DNA of 64,000 bases from Anaerolineae bacterium (GTDB taxonomy: Bacteria > Chloroflexota > Anaerolineae > Aggregatilineales > Phototrophicaceae), in contig JAHDWN010000022.1 of assembly GCA_023382675.1 (NCBI GenBank), positions 45,722-109,721 on the forward strand, read 5' to 3'. A model generated the notes under the pieces. That model was not told where the DNA came from. It searched no databases and worked only from the letters and a program-made list of their open reading frames with translations. Below, one piece after another: positions 1 through 8,445 of the stretch (positions are counted from its first letter, which is position 1; the number at the start of each line of letters is the position of its first letter). The position numbers and the translations under genes were made by a program.

Positions 1-755
1 AGACGGGACAGGTGCTGGATCTGGCGGGTAAAGCGACGGTGATCGCCTTCGAACGCCCGACGACCGCTGACCGGCTCTACGTGCTCTGGAATCGCACGAC
101 AGCGCAGCAGGTGCTCGATATTCCCGCCAGCGCGCCGGAAGGGATGCTCTACGCGCTTGACAACCGCGATTTCACTGTCTTCCCGAACAACGGCCTGTTC
201 CAGATCGGCACGCAGCCCGCACGACCGGGCGACGAACTCACGTTTGGGGGCAGCCCATTCCTGCTTGTCCAGCGCATTGATCCCTCGCTCGCGCAGGTCG
301 ATCCTCTCGTCATTGCGCTGGAAGGCGAAGATGGCACGGCAGATGCCATCGCGCGCGCGGCGACTCTCGCGCCCATCAGCGGTGTCTCTGGCGCAGTTAT
401 CGGCCAGCAAGCGACACCACTGCCGACGCCGGATCTGCGCCCGACCATCGACCCGGCGCTCGGTGACATCACGCCGCCGACCGTGACCGTCCAACCGCTC
501 CCGGTCATCAGCCCACCGGTCTTCACCGTGCGCTGGATCGGGCAGGACAACGGGCAGATCGTCTCCTATCTGATCTGGGTGCGAGTCGACGGCGGCGATT
601 GGCAGCCATGGCTGGAGACAGACGCGACCCAGGCAGACTACACGGGTACTGTGGGGCGCGCCTATGATTTTGCTGCCTGGGCGCAAGATGCCGCCGGCAA
701 CTGGTCAACCAACACTGAACTCACGGCGCAGGCATCGACCGCTGTCCAGGGCTGA
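1..755 (+). CDS. C-terminal part of a probable secreted protein with an Ig/Fn3-like domain (5' end outside window)
   Basis: The reading frame is open to the left edge (first full codon at base 3), so the protein starts outside the window; the GTG at 12 is not a convincing start. About 250 residues are visible. The last 85 or so follow a Pro/Thr-rich linker and read like a beta-sandwich domain, with a DxxGxI..Y.IWV core and a closing YDFAAWAQDAAGNWS-type strand seen in Fn3/Ig-like modules of extracellular proteins and glycosidases. The N-terminal portion has no recognisable catalytic motif. I infer an exported surface or sugar-active protein, but the enzyme class cannot be read from this fragment. 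Confidence 0.6.
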   Translation, partial: TGQVLDLAGKATVIAFERPTTADRLYVLWNRTTAQQVLDIPASAPEGMLYALDNRDFTVFPNNGLFQIGTQPARPGDELTFGGSPFLLVQRIDPSLAQVDPLVIALEGEDGTADAIARAATLAPISGVSGAVIGQQATPLPTPDLRPTIDPALGDITPPTVTVQPLPVISPPVFTVRWIGQDNGQIVSYLIWVRVDGGDWQPWLETDATQADYTGTVGRAYDFAAWAQDAAGNWSTNTELTAQASTAVQG

Positions 756-924
756 ACGCCACCTTTGCTCTATAAGAAGACCTGCCTGAGGAAGAAACCT
801 CTCACCCGATTGCAATACGCCGTCGGCTTGCCGTTCAGCGCCGCCGAATATGAGCATCTTTCGTAAGGCGCGTGCCATTTCAGACTGCAGTCCTGTGTGA
901 CTTACTCCCATGGGGCAGATCTCA

Positions 925-954
925 ATGTCAGGCACAGAACTTGCCGTGTATGAT
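925..954 (+). promoter_or_regulatory. Possible sigma-70 promoter for the first STAS-like gene
   Basis: An ATGTCA hexamer at 925-930 and a TATGAT hexamer at 949-954 are separated by 18 bases, about 65 bases before the start codon at 1021. The rest of the 756-1020 gap shows nothing else I can name. The match is moderate. Confidence 0.35.
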
Positions 955-1020
955 AGACTAGAATTTACAAAAACGTGAGAGATTATGGCAGAATTCAATT
1001 TAATTAACGGAGGAACAATT

Positions 1021-1428
1021 ATGCCCTTAACCGTCGGTTGGGATGATCCGGAGCGCTCAATTATCCTCGTTTGGGGTGACGACTCGTGGACCTCGGATGA
1101 TTGGCACGCTGCATTGGAGCAGATGGTTGTCCTCGCCCGATCGACGGCCAGACCGGTTGACTTCATCTATGGCAGCACGCCGGGAACTGTATTCCCGCGT
1201 CAGGGATCCGTGTCGCTCTTTCAGAGCGCGCTCGGCGTCATGCCGGAAAACTCCGGAATTCACGTCATCGTCAGTGACAAAGCCTTCGCTCGCGCCATCA
1301 TGACGATGGTGATCAAGGCTGAGGGCGAAAACATGCGAAGTAGTTTCCACCTCGCGCCATCATTGGCCGAAGCACGCGCGCTCATTCGCCGTCACAGGTT
1401 GGAATCCGGTCGCGCATACCTTCAATAG
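1021..1428 (+). CDS. Small STAS-like / SpoIIAA-fold protein, paralogue 1
   Basis: This 135-residue soluble protein starts at the ATG at 1021, which has a clean GGAGG-type Shine-Dalgarno six bases upstream (1011-1016); the longer ATG at 985 lacks one. It has no signal peptide or membrane segment. The pattern W-D-D...IIL.W.G..SWT..DW, then VDFIY, then MP...GIHVIVS, then a C-terminal SLAEARALI helix recurs in the proteins at 4208-4630 and 27048-27497, so these are paralogues. The alternating beta/alpha pattern resembles STAS/SpoIIAA-like domains, but no specific function is recognisable. It is transcribed alone, upstream of the APC permease. Confidence 0.7.
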   Translation: MPLTVGWDDPERSIILVWGDDSWTSDDWHAALEQMVVLARSTARPVDFIYGSTPGTVFPRQGSVSLFQSALGVMPENSGIHVIVSDKAFARAIMTMVIKAEGENMRSSFHLAPSLAEARALIRRHRLESGRAYLQ

Positions 1429-1568
1429 TCTCGTCTGAATCTTCGACGCGCTCTCGTGCCAGGGTTTCCCACATCGATTTGTCGTCGACTCCGGTAAATT
1501 TCGCTGGTAAACCTTACACATGTCTAATAAAATGTCGTCGCTGATTTCCCTTGAGACGAGGTGTGGGG

Positions 1569-4037
1569 ATGCTCAGGAACTATATCGCTCCTGAAGAGCG
1601 TCGCGAAGCTGACAAACAACTTCCCCGGTTACTGCTGGAAGGGCTGCTGCTCGGCGGCTCCGGGCTGGGCGTGCTGGCACTCATCTTCGAGATTGCAGCG
1701 GATGCGTTCAGCGTCGCGGCCTACCAGACACTGCTCGCCATTCACGGCGCGGGCGGCTATCACGAAATTGCGATTCTTGCATTTATTGTGCTTTCAATTC
1801 TGCTCTTTTTTGGCATTGTCCCGGCGTACAAGGCGGGGGCCTACCTGCGCCCGAACGCCGGTGGCAGCGGTCCGCTCGTGGAAGCTATCGGCCCGGCGCG
1901 TTTGCGCTGGTTATCGTGGGTCGGCAGCAGCCTGTTCTTCATCGATGCGATCCTGACGATCATCATCAGTTCGATTTCTGCTTCCGACGCCACGATGCTC
2001 TTGTTTCCAGAACTGGCGCAGTATCGCATTGTTCTGGCCGAATTCTATGCCTTCTTCATCATGGCGGTGCTGGTCGCTCTCGGCCCCAAGCGGGCGGTGC
2101 CGATCTTCTTGATCGGCGGCGGCTTGTTCACGATCTTCACCATCTTCGCGCTTGGTGCGGTTGGCGCGGCGGCAGCCGGCAATCCTGGCTGGTCGTTTCT
2201 GACCGAGGGCATCGTGCGCCGCCTGGAGGCCAGTGGTGTCGTCGAGCACGTGATCCGCGCGCAGCAGGATTTGCAGGCGCTCGGCCCGGTCGTCTTCTTC
2301 CAACTGTTTTTCCGCTCGATGTCATCGGCGATGTTGGGCTTCAGCGGTTACGAGGTCATCCCGGCCAGCGGCAAACACGCTGCGCGCCCAAAGTGGAAGG
2401 TCATCAACACGGCCCTGACGCTGGCGGCCGTCTTCTTGATCGGCACAGGTGTTGTCCAGTTGTTCGCTGCCCGGCAGTGGAACATCCCATCAACCGAGGG
2501 TTACAGCACCCTGTTGATCGAGTATGAAATCATCGCCGCGGAAATGCTCGGCAGAGGGATGCAGCAGCAGGACATCGTCGTTACCGGCGAAGATCTTACG
2601 AGTGCACGCAGGTTGTATGACGCACGGCTGGCGGCGCTCGCATCTGAGGAACTGCTGGGCGAGGATGAAGTTGAGCCGCTGGATCTTCACGGGCTGACCG
2701 AGGAGCAGTACATAGCCACGCTTGCTTCCGAATTGGCCTTCTCGCGCGCGATTGGAAACGCTATCAACGGCACTGCGGGCGAGTCGTTCTTGTTCGTGGC
2801 CGGTGTCTTGCTGGCAATCATCCTGTTGATGGCGCAGGGCGGTGGCTACGTCGGCGGCGCAGCAGTGGCCGCGAATTCGGCGCGCCTTGGGCGTCTGCCC
2901 GGCTATTTCACGGACGACCGTATTGGTATCGCGGTCATCTGGGGGATCTCCGCCGTCTTGATTCCGGTCATCCGCGAGGTCGTCGTCGTCGAGTCGTATT
3001 ACGCTTTCGGCTTCGTCAGCGCCTTCGTCATCACCAGTACGACGGTCTTTTTCGTGCGCAAAGATGCGCTGCGCGACCGGGGCATCGAACCCGGCTCGCC
3101 CGAAGCGCGCTCGCTGCGTTTCGCCGGGCTGCGCGGCATGATCGCCAGTTACTTCATGTTGATCGTGCTCGTCACGCAGAAGACAGAAGCGTTGATCGCC
3201 ATCGTCTTCTTCGGCGCGTTGATCACGCTCTACCAGTTTTACATCGCTAACGGCGGTCTGAAGCGGCTGCCGGAAGCGCTGAGCAAGGTGCGGCGTGAGG
3301 TTGGTGTGCGGGTCATCGCCTATGACGCCGGTCTCCAGCGTGCGCACGATCAGGCGCGCCAGCGCGGTATCGCCGATTCTTTGAGTACGCTAATCGCCGA
3401 AGGCAGAACCGGGAAATTCAACACCGATCCGGATCGAATCGTGCGCCTGGTCAGCTACCTGCACAATGTCGATCCGGAACTGTTCCGTCTCAACGGCGAT
3501 CTGCACGTTCACGATCACATCGAAGAGCCGAGCGAAGAACTCGAAGCGACGTACAACACCGCAAAGAGCGCGGGCGAAGACTTGCTGCGCGAGATCGAGT
3601 ATTACTCGCACTTCGGCATCTTCACCTTCATCCACAATTACTATCTCAACTGGGTCGCCCCAGAGCACGGGCGCAGCAAGGAGACCGTCCTGCAAGCCAT
3701 GCTCCACATCCTGTTCCCGCTGACGCCGCACGAGCAGATGTGGGAGGAATATTGCGCCTTCCAGCCGCGAATTCTGCCAGAAGCCATCTGGCAGTTCAGC
3801 CGCGAGCGCTACCGCTGGGCCAAGGATCAATGGCCGAACTTGAGCGACCGCATCACGACCATCTGGACGCTGCAAGATTTTGGCCTGGTTCCTGCCGAGC
3901 TGGACGTAAAGATGGTGATCGCCGTGGCCGAGGGCAGGCAGTTCAAGATGGTGAAGATTCACACGGGCGGCCCGGATGACGATGGGCCGACCGAGCAGCC
4001 GCACACACAGGCAGACGACGACAAAATCGACAAATAA
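1569..4037 (+). CDS. APC-superfamily amino acid permease with a large C-terminal cytosolic domain
   Basis: An 822-residue integral membrane protein. The N-terminal ~540 residues contain roughly twelve hydrophobic segments and the family-typical stretch GFSGYEVIPASGKHA followed by a Pro-Lys linker, as in APC amino acid/polyamine permeases. A hydrophilic insertion of about 75 residues sits near residues 320-395. After the last membrane span there are about 250 cytosolic residues, far beyond the 450-550 usual for the family, with no motif I recognise apart from a His-rich HVHDH stretch and an acidic tail. The start at ATG 1569 is preferred to TTG 1551 because GAGG lies just upstream. Substrate unknown. 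A strong terminator follows. Confidence 0.8.
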   Translation: MLRNYIAPEERREADKQLPRLLLEGLLLGGSGLGVLALIFEIAADAFSVAAYQTLLAIHGAGGYHEIAILAFIVLSILLFFGIVPAYKAGAYLRPNAGGSGPLVEAIGPARLRWLSWVGSSLFFIDAILTIIISSISASDATMLLFPELAQYRIVLAEFYAFFIMAVLVALGPKRAVPIFLIGGGLFTIFTIFALGAVGAAAAGNPGWSFLTEGIVRRLEASGVVEHVIRAQQDLQALGPVVFFQLFFRSMSSAMLGFSGYEVIPASGKHAARPKWKVINTALTLAAVFLIGTGVVQLFAARQWNIPSTEGYSTLLIEYEIIAAEMLGRGMQQQDIVVTGEDLTSARRLYDARLAALASEELLGEDEVEPLDLHGLTEEQYIATLASELAFSRAIGNAINGTAGESFLFVAGVLLAIILLMAQGGGYVGGAAVAANSARLGRLPGYFTDDRIGIAVIWGISAVLIPVIREVVVVESYYAFGFVSAFVITSTTVFFVRKDALRDRGIEPGSPEARSLRFAGLRGMIASYFMLIVLVTQKTEALIAIVFFGALITLYQFYIANGGLKRLPEALSKVRREVGVRVIAYDAGLQRAHDQARQRGIADSLSTLIAEGRTGKFNTDPDRIVRLVSYLHNVDPELFRLNGDLHVHDHIEEPSEELEATYNTAKSAGEDLLREIEYYSHFGIFTFIHNYYLNWVAPEHGRSKETVLQAMLHILFPLTPHEQMWEEYCAFQPRILPEAIWQFSRERYRWAKDQWPNLSDRITTIWTLQDFGLVPAELDVKMVIAVAEGRQFKMVKIHTGGPDDDGPTEQPHTQADDDKIDK

Positions 4038-4058
4038 CGTCGGGTCATATCAGCGCAT

Positions 4059-4086
4059 ACGGGCACACATGATAGTGCCCGTTTTT
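4059..4086 (+). terminator. Intrinsic terminator after the APC permease
   Basis: A perfect 8-bp stem ACGGGCAC/GTGCCCGT (4059-4066 and 4075-4082) with an 8-base loop runs into TTTTT at 4082-4086, 21 bases after the permease stop. Confidence 0.85.
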
Positions 4087-4207
4087 GTCTGCGCTTCTCC
4101 GCAAATAATATTTACGATGTTTGCCAAGCTTGAAGATTGCGCGATCCTCGTTTCGTCAATAATTTGAAGTAAGGAAAATGGTACTTTGTAACATAGGAGC
4201 TACTGTT

Positions 4208-4630
4208 ATGCCTATGGAAGTCTCCTGGTATGACGACGCACAGACAATCATCATCTGCACAGGCGAAGGCCACTGGACGTGGGAGGAATTTGACGATGGC
4301 AGTGTCCGCGCCGTGGAGATGATGCATACAGTCGATCACCGCGTCGATCTCATCTACGATCGTAAGCCGGGGAGTTACCCGCCCCGCGGGAATGGTCTGC
4401 CGCACTACAGGGTAGCGCTGCAACGAATGCCGGAACATTCGGGTATGCATGTTTTCGTCGGCTCAATGAATTACATCATACAGATCACAATGAACCTTTT
4501 CTTTCGCATGTATGGCCGCGCGGTGGATCCCGAAATGGCCGGGCGCTTTTTGGTTGCCGATTCTGTGGAGGGCGCGATCGCACTGATCGAGAACGATCGT
4601 GCGGCTGCTGCAGTACTTTCGAACGACTGA
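4208..4630 (+). CDS. Small STAS-like / SpoIIAA-fold protein, paralogue 2
   Basis: A 140-residue soluble protein related to those at 1021-1428 and 27048-27497. It shares W.DD..TIIICTGEGHWTWEEF, then VDLIYD, then RMPEHSGMHVFVG, then a VADSVEGAIALI helix. The ATG at 4208 has AGGAG upstream (4195-4199); an in-frame ATG at 4178 also has a purine-rich site (AAGGAA) and would add ten residues. It is soluble and its function is unknown. Placed just after the terminator of the permease, it is a separate transcription unit, so paralogues 1 and 2 flank the permease. Confidence 0.7.
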   Translation: MPMEVSWYDDAQTIIICTGEGHWTWEEFDDGSVRAVEMMHTVDHRVDLIYDRKPGSYPPRGNGLPHYRVALQRMPEHSGMHVFVGSMNYIIQITMNLFFRMYGRAVDPEMAGRFLVADSVEGAIALIENDRAAAAVLSND

Positions 4631-4738
4631 GCCTTCACCTTCATTCATCTGTAGAGAAAGTTGAACGTCCCCCCGTCTCCCCGGCGCGTGGTATCATCTG
4701 AACCCTGCACTGACCTCATGCGACGTAAGGATGACCCC

Positions 4739-5494
4739 ATGCCCGCACCGATTGCTGTTCAGCTCTATTCTCTTCGTGAAGCCCTGCAAGCAGACCCCGA
4801 ACCCGTGTTCCGCCGCCTGGCCGAGACGGGCTTTGTCGGCGTTGAGAGCTATCGTGGCCTTGATGCTTCGATGACTGCGCGCCTATGTCGTAAATATGGC
4901 CTGGAGATCTGTTCCGCCCATCTGCCGCTGCCAGTTGGCGACGATACACAGCAGTCGATCGATATGGCGGTGCAGCTTGGCATCAAAAAGATGATCGTGC
5001 CCTACATGCCTCCGGAGACTTTCGCCAGTGTCGCCAGCATCAAGCGCCTGTGCGACACCCTCAACGACGCTGGCAGACTGCTGCTGCAGCACGGCTTCGA
5101 ATTCGGCTATCACAATCACTGGTTCGAACTGGGGCTGGTCGATGGGCGCACAGGGCTGGACATTATGCGTGAGCACCTCTTGCCCGACATCTTCTTCGAA
5201 GTCGATACCTACTGGGTGCAAACCGGCGGACAAGATGCCGCCGCCTTGGTGCGTGATCTGGGCGCGCGCGCGCGGATGCTGCACATCAAGGACGGCCCGG
5301 CCTCGTCGATTGATGCGCCGATGGTCGCCGCCGGGAAAGGCGTGATGGATATCCCAGGCATCCTCGCCGGGGCACAGCCGGAATGGATTATCGTCGAGCT
5401 GGACCGCTGTGCCACCGACATGATGACCGCTGTTATCGAGAGCTACCGCTATCTCGTCGCCAGTGGGCTGGCGGAAGGCCGGGTCAAGGCCTAG
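4739..5494 (+). CDS. Sugar phosphate isomerase/epimerase-like TIM-barrel protein
   Basis: A 251-residue protein of the xylose isomerase-like AP-endonuclease-2 superfamily, which includes inosose dehydratases, hydroxypyruvate isomerases and ketose epimerases. Hallmarks in order are AVQLYSLR at the N-terminus, ETGFVGVE, CSAHLPL, GYHNHWFE near the middle (metal-site region), FFEVDTYWV and MLHIKDG. These supply the acidic and His ligands expected of the metal-dependent barrel. The start ATG 4739 has AAGGA eight bases upstream, whereas the frame continues further upstream without a site. It overlaps the convergent hexosaminidase gene by four bases. The exact sugar substrate cannot be told. Confidence 0.75.
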   Translation: MPAPIAVQLYSLREALQADPEPVFRRLAETGFVGVESYRGLDASMTARLCRKYGLEICSAHLPLPVGDDTQQSIDMAVQLGIKKMIVPYMPPETFASVASIKRLCDTLNDAGRLLLQHGFEFGYHNHWFELGLVDGRTGLDIMREHLLPDIFFEVDTYWVQTGGQDAAALVRDLGARARMLHIKDGPASSIDAPMVAAGKGVMDIPGILAGAQPEWIIVELDRCATDMMTAVIESYRYLVASGLAEGRVKA

Positions 5495-7104
5495 AAGCTC
5501 ACCACCCAGCGCCCGCTCGCTGTTTGTGCGCCGAAGAGGATAGCGCAGGCAGCGGGCACGGCCGGGCGCAGCGGGCTGTAAGTGGCGATGTAAGCGGCCA
5601 CGTCGGGGAAGGCCTCGCCATCGTAGGGCGACCAGAGCGCGACAGCGACCGTTTTCTCTGGCGGCAGCGCATTCACCAGCGCCTGCTGGCGCTCGTTGTA
5701 GATCGCGTCCTGCGTCCAGACGACGACGGTGTCCGCCTGGGACGCGGCGGCGACCGCCCAGCCGATCTCCTCATCCGACGGCGCATCGCTGACACCGACC
5801 CAATGAATGTCGGTTCGATATTGCCCGCACTCCTGGGCGATCTGATAGCGCGTCGCCAGAAAGATCATCGCCACTGATTGTTCCGGGCGCACGGGCACAC
5901 GATCCGCGCGATCCCAGGCGACGGTCACGCCCGCACGAAACAGCGCCTCGATCAGCGTCGCGCCGGCCTCGGCATCGACACGCTCAGCAGCGGTGGCCGG
6001 GTCGAGCGGCTGCCAATCGAGCAGGCCGAAGCGCGCCTTCGCTGCCAGAATGCGTGTGATCGACTCGTCAATGCGTGCCTCGTCGATTCTGCCGTTGCGC
6101 ACCGCCTCGATCACTGCCTGCATCGCGCCGATTTGTGTCTGCGGGCCGAAGCTCGGCCCCAACGCGATCAGGTCAACCCCGGCTTCGACAGCGCGCACTG
6201 CCGCCTCGCGAAAATCGAACTCCATGTCGATGGCGTTCATGTCGATGGCGTCGGTCATGACCATGCCGCCGAAGCGCATGTCGCCGCGCAGCAGGCCGGT
6301 CACGACCGCCGGGTCGAGCGATGCGGGCAGGCCGTTATCTGGCTCCAAAGCGTCGTAGTGGACGTGCGCGACCATGATCGTCGAGACGCCGCTATCGATG
6401 GCCGCCTGGAAGGGCACCAGTTCGACCTGCGCCATTCGCTCGCGGCTCAGGTCGAGCGTTTGCAGCACGGCGTGGCTGTCCTCGTGCGTCTCGCCGTGGC
6501 CGGGGAAATGCTTGGCCGTCGCCAGCACTCCCGCCGCCTGCGAGCCGTCGATAAAGGCGGCGATGGCTTCACCTGCCAACTGTGGATTGCTGCCCCAGGC
6601 GCGGCGAAAGATGATCGGGTTATCGCGGTACGTTTCCAGGTCGGCGACCGGCGCGAGGTTCATGTTGATGCCGACTGCGTGCAGTTCGCGGGCGGTTGCC
6701 GCGCCAACCTGCCGCGCCATCTCCGGCCCGGCGGCTGCTGTCAGCACCGGCGCAGGGAAGACCGTGAAGCCATCGGTCAAACGCGCGACTACCCCGCCTT
6801 CCTGATCGACCGCGATCAGCAGTGGCAGCCCGCCTGCCGCCGTGATCGTCTGCTGGTAGCCGTTGGTCAGGCGCGTCACCTGCGCCGGATCGCCCAGGTT
6901 GGCGGCGAAGAGCACCACTGCGCCCGGCTGCCATTCGCGCAGCAAGGCCGCGCCATCTTCGGTGAGGATGCCGCCGTGCAGCGTAACCATGAACATCTGC
7001 GCAACCTTGTGCTCCAGCGTCATCGACGCAAGCGGATCGGTTTGCGCGGCAGTCGGGCGAGCGATCAAGACGAGCAACAGCAGTGTGATGACATTGCGAC
7101 GCAT
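5491..7104 (-). CDS. nagZ: Secreted beta-N-acetylhexosaminidase, glycoside hydrolase family 3
   Basis: A 537-residue GH3 enzyme. It begins with a cleavable-looking signal peptide (hydrophobic residues 5-20, A-Q-T junction). The catalytic barrel carries AVDQEGG, the NagZ loop KHFPGHGETHEDSH that holds the general acid/base His-Asp pair, and MTDAIDM with the nucleophile Asp. NagZ enzymes remove terminal N-acetylglucosamine from muropeptides. Unlike the ~340-residue cytosolic proteobacterial NagZ, this one is exported and has a C-terminal extension of about 170 residues resembling the second alpha/beta domain of Gram-positive homologues. The neighbours offer no operon partner; a specific role in wall turnover is inferred. 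Confidence 0.82.
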   Translation of the reverse strand: MRRNVITLLLLVLIARPTAAQTDPLASMTLEHKVAQMFMVTLHGGILTEDGAALLREWQPGAVVLFAANLGDPAQVTRLTNGYQQTITAAGGLPLLIAVDQEGGVVARLTDGFTVFPAPVLTAAAGPEMARQVGAATARELHAVGINMNLAPVADLETYRDNPIIFRRAWGSNPQLAGEAIAAFIDGSQAAGVLATAKHFPGHGETHEDSHAVLQTLDLSRERMAQVELVPFQAAIDSGVSTIMVAHVHYDALEPDNGLPASLDPAVVTGLLRGDMRFGGMVMTDAIDMNAIDMEFDFREAAVRAVEAGVDLIALGPSFGPQTQIGAMQAVIEAVRNGRIDEARIDESITRILAAKARFGLLDWQPLDPATAAERVDAEAGATLIEALFRAGVTVAWDRADRVPVRPEQSVAMIFLATRYQIAQECGQYRTDIHWVGVSDAPSDEEIGWAVAAASQADTVVVWTQDAIYNERQQALVNALPPEKTVAVALWSPYDGEAFPDVAAYIATYSPLRPAVPAACAILFGAQTASGRWVVSF

Positions 7105-7176
7105 AGATTGCCTGGATCAAGGAGATAAACAGGTCGATCGCATCGAGCAAGATTGTGACGAATCATCGAAATTCAT

Positions 7177-7257
7177 TTTGAACCGCAAAGGCCCGAAGGT
7201 TGCAAAGAAGAATCCATAGATGAATTCTTTGCGTGCTTTGAGACTTTGCGGTTCAAA
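7177..7257. repeat. Imperfect palindromic intergenic repeat, 81 bp
   Basis: Perfect 14-bp outer arms TTTGAACCGCAAAG (7177-7190) and CTTTGCGGTTCAAA (7244-7257) enclose an inner pair GCAAAGAA (7202-7209) and TTCTTTGC (7225-7232). The units contain the GCAAAG/GCGAAG-like theme seen in dispersed intergenic repeats of many bacteria. It lies in the 291-base gap between nagZ and the response regulator, upstream of nagZ, where I see no gene. It could be a non-autonomous mobile repeat or a transcribed hairpin. Confidence 0.7.
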
Positions 7258-7395
7258 TTAGCTGATGCAATCACCGTGTAGCGATAAAGAGATACAGCGT
7301 GAGAAGGATATAACGATTGCTGAAGATTCAGCAATGAGCGGCGGAAAAGCGGAGGGCACACCCGGCGGCGCGCCCCAGCACAGCCAAAAGCCAAT

Positions 7396-8253
7396 CTAAT
7401 CGATCTGTTCGCTCAGGCGGTAGCCGATGCCGCGCACGTTGACGATCAGGTCTTCGTCCTGGCCGCTCTGCTTGAGCTTGCGCCGCAGGTTGCTGACATG
7501 CGGGCGGATAACCTCGCGCGCCTCGGCCTCGTCAACGGCGTAACCGCGCACTTCGCGCACCAGCTCGTGGCACGAAACGACACGCCCACGATGCGCCGCG
7601 AGATAGAGCAGCAGATCGAATTCGGTCGGCGTCAGGTCGATGTTGCGGTCGTTGACGGCGATTTGATAGCGGCCGGGGTAGATCGTCAGCGGGCCAAGCT
7701 GCATGACCGCGTTGGTGGTCGACTCGACATCGCCGCTCGAAATCGCGATCAGCCGTTCGTCCGGGCCGCGCTCGGTGAAGGCCGACATCTTGACGCCTTC
7801 GGTGTCGCTGCGGCTGAGTTCGCTGACGTTGCTGCGGATGGCGTCGAGCAGGGCGCGGCGGCGCTTGAGATTGCGAGCACGTTCGACCCCGCGCGCCACA
7901 CACTGGCGGATGTCCTGGCTCGAACTCGGCTTGATCAGGTAGTCGTGCGCGCCCAGGCGCAGCGCTTCAACCGCCGTCGCCAGACTGGGGTAGGCCGTCA
8001 TCAGGACGACGATGGTGTCTGCATCTACGTCCTTGATCCGGCGCACGAGTTCGACCCCATCTAGCCCGGCTGGCATACGGATGTCGGTCAACACAACGTC
8101 AAAGATCTGGCGACCCATAATTTCCAGCGCTTCTTCGCCGCTGGCAGCTTCCGTCACCAGGTAGCCGACACGCTGCAGCGTCTTGCTGACGGAATAGCGG
8201 ATCGCGGCTTCATCGTCGACGACGAGTACGCTGGTGGTTTCATTATTTTCCAT
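7396..8253 (-). CDS. OmpR-like response regulator (receiver plus winged-helix DNA-binding domain)
   Basis: A 285-residue two-domain regulator. Residues 7-125 form a receiver with the acidic pair in VVDDE, the phospho-acceptor Asp in VVLTDIRMP, Thr in LMTAYPS and Lys in YLIKPS. A ~60-residue linker leads to a C-terminal winged helix (LTPTEFDLLLYLAAHRGRVVS ... HVSNLRRKL ... VRGIGYRL), the OmpR/PhoB signature. ATG 8253 is chosen because AGAGGA stands seven bases upstream; the frame runs 14 codons further. No kinase gene is adjacent, so the partner is elsewhere. The receiver motif TDIRMPAGLDGVEL is NtrC/HydG-like, while the output domain is OmpR-like. Confidence 0.85.
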   Translation of the reverse strand: MENNETTSVLVVDDEAAIRYSVSKTLQRVGYLVTEAASGEEALEIMGRQIFDVVLTDIRMPAGLDGVELVRRIKDVDADTIVVLMTAYPSLATAVEALRLGAHDYLIKPSSSQDIRQCVARGVERARNLKRRRALLDAIRSNVSELSRSDTEGVKMSAFTERGPDERLIAISSGDVESTTNAVMQLGPLTIYPGRYQIAVNDRNIDLTPTEFDLLLYLAAHRGRVVSCHELVREVRGYAVDEAEAREVIRPHVSNLRRKLKQSGQDEDLIVNVRGIGYRLSEQID

Positions 8254-8445
8254 GACCAATCCTCTGTTGTAATCCTGCTGTGTCAGGCGATACACAGCCG
8301 CTGCGAATAGTACTATTACGGTCTCTTAATGAAGTGCGGTATCTTGATGCTTTATTTCTTCATCATCAAGCATATCTTGATTGTGCAGGTTTCGCAACAC
8401 CGCATAGTGATCGTATTTCATTGAGATAGGGATGTTGCAAGCTTG

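Noticed and set aside
5878..7128. A 416-codon plus-strand frame opposite nagZ
   Set aside because: It is the mirror of a GC-rich gene with clear GH3 motifs; its composition (His/Arg/Gln/Asp-rich) is typical of shadow frames.
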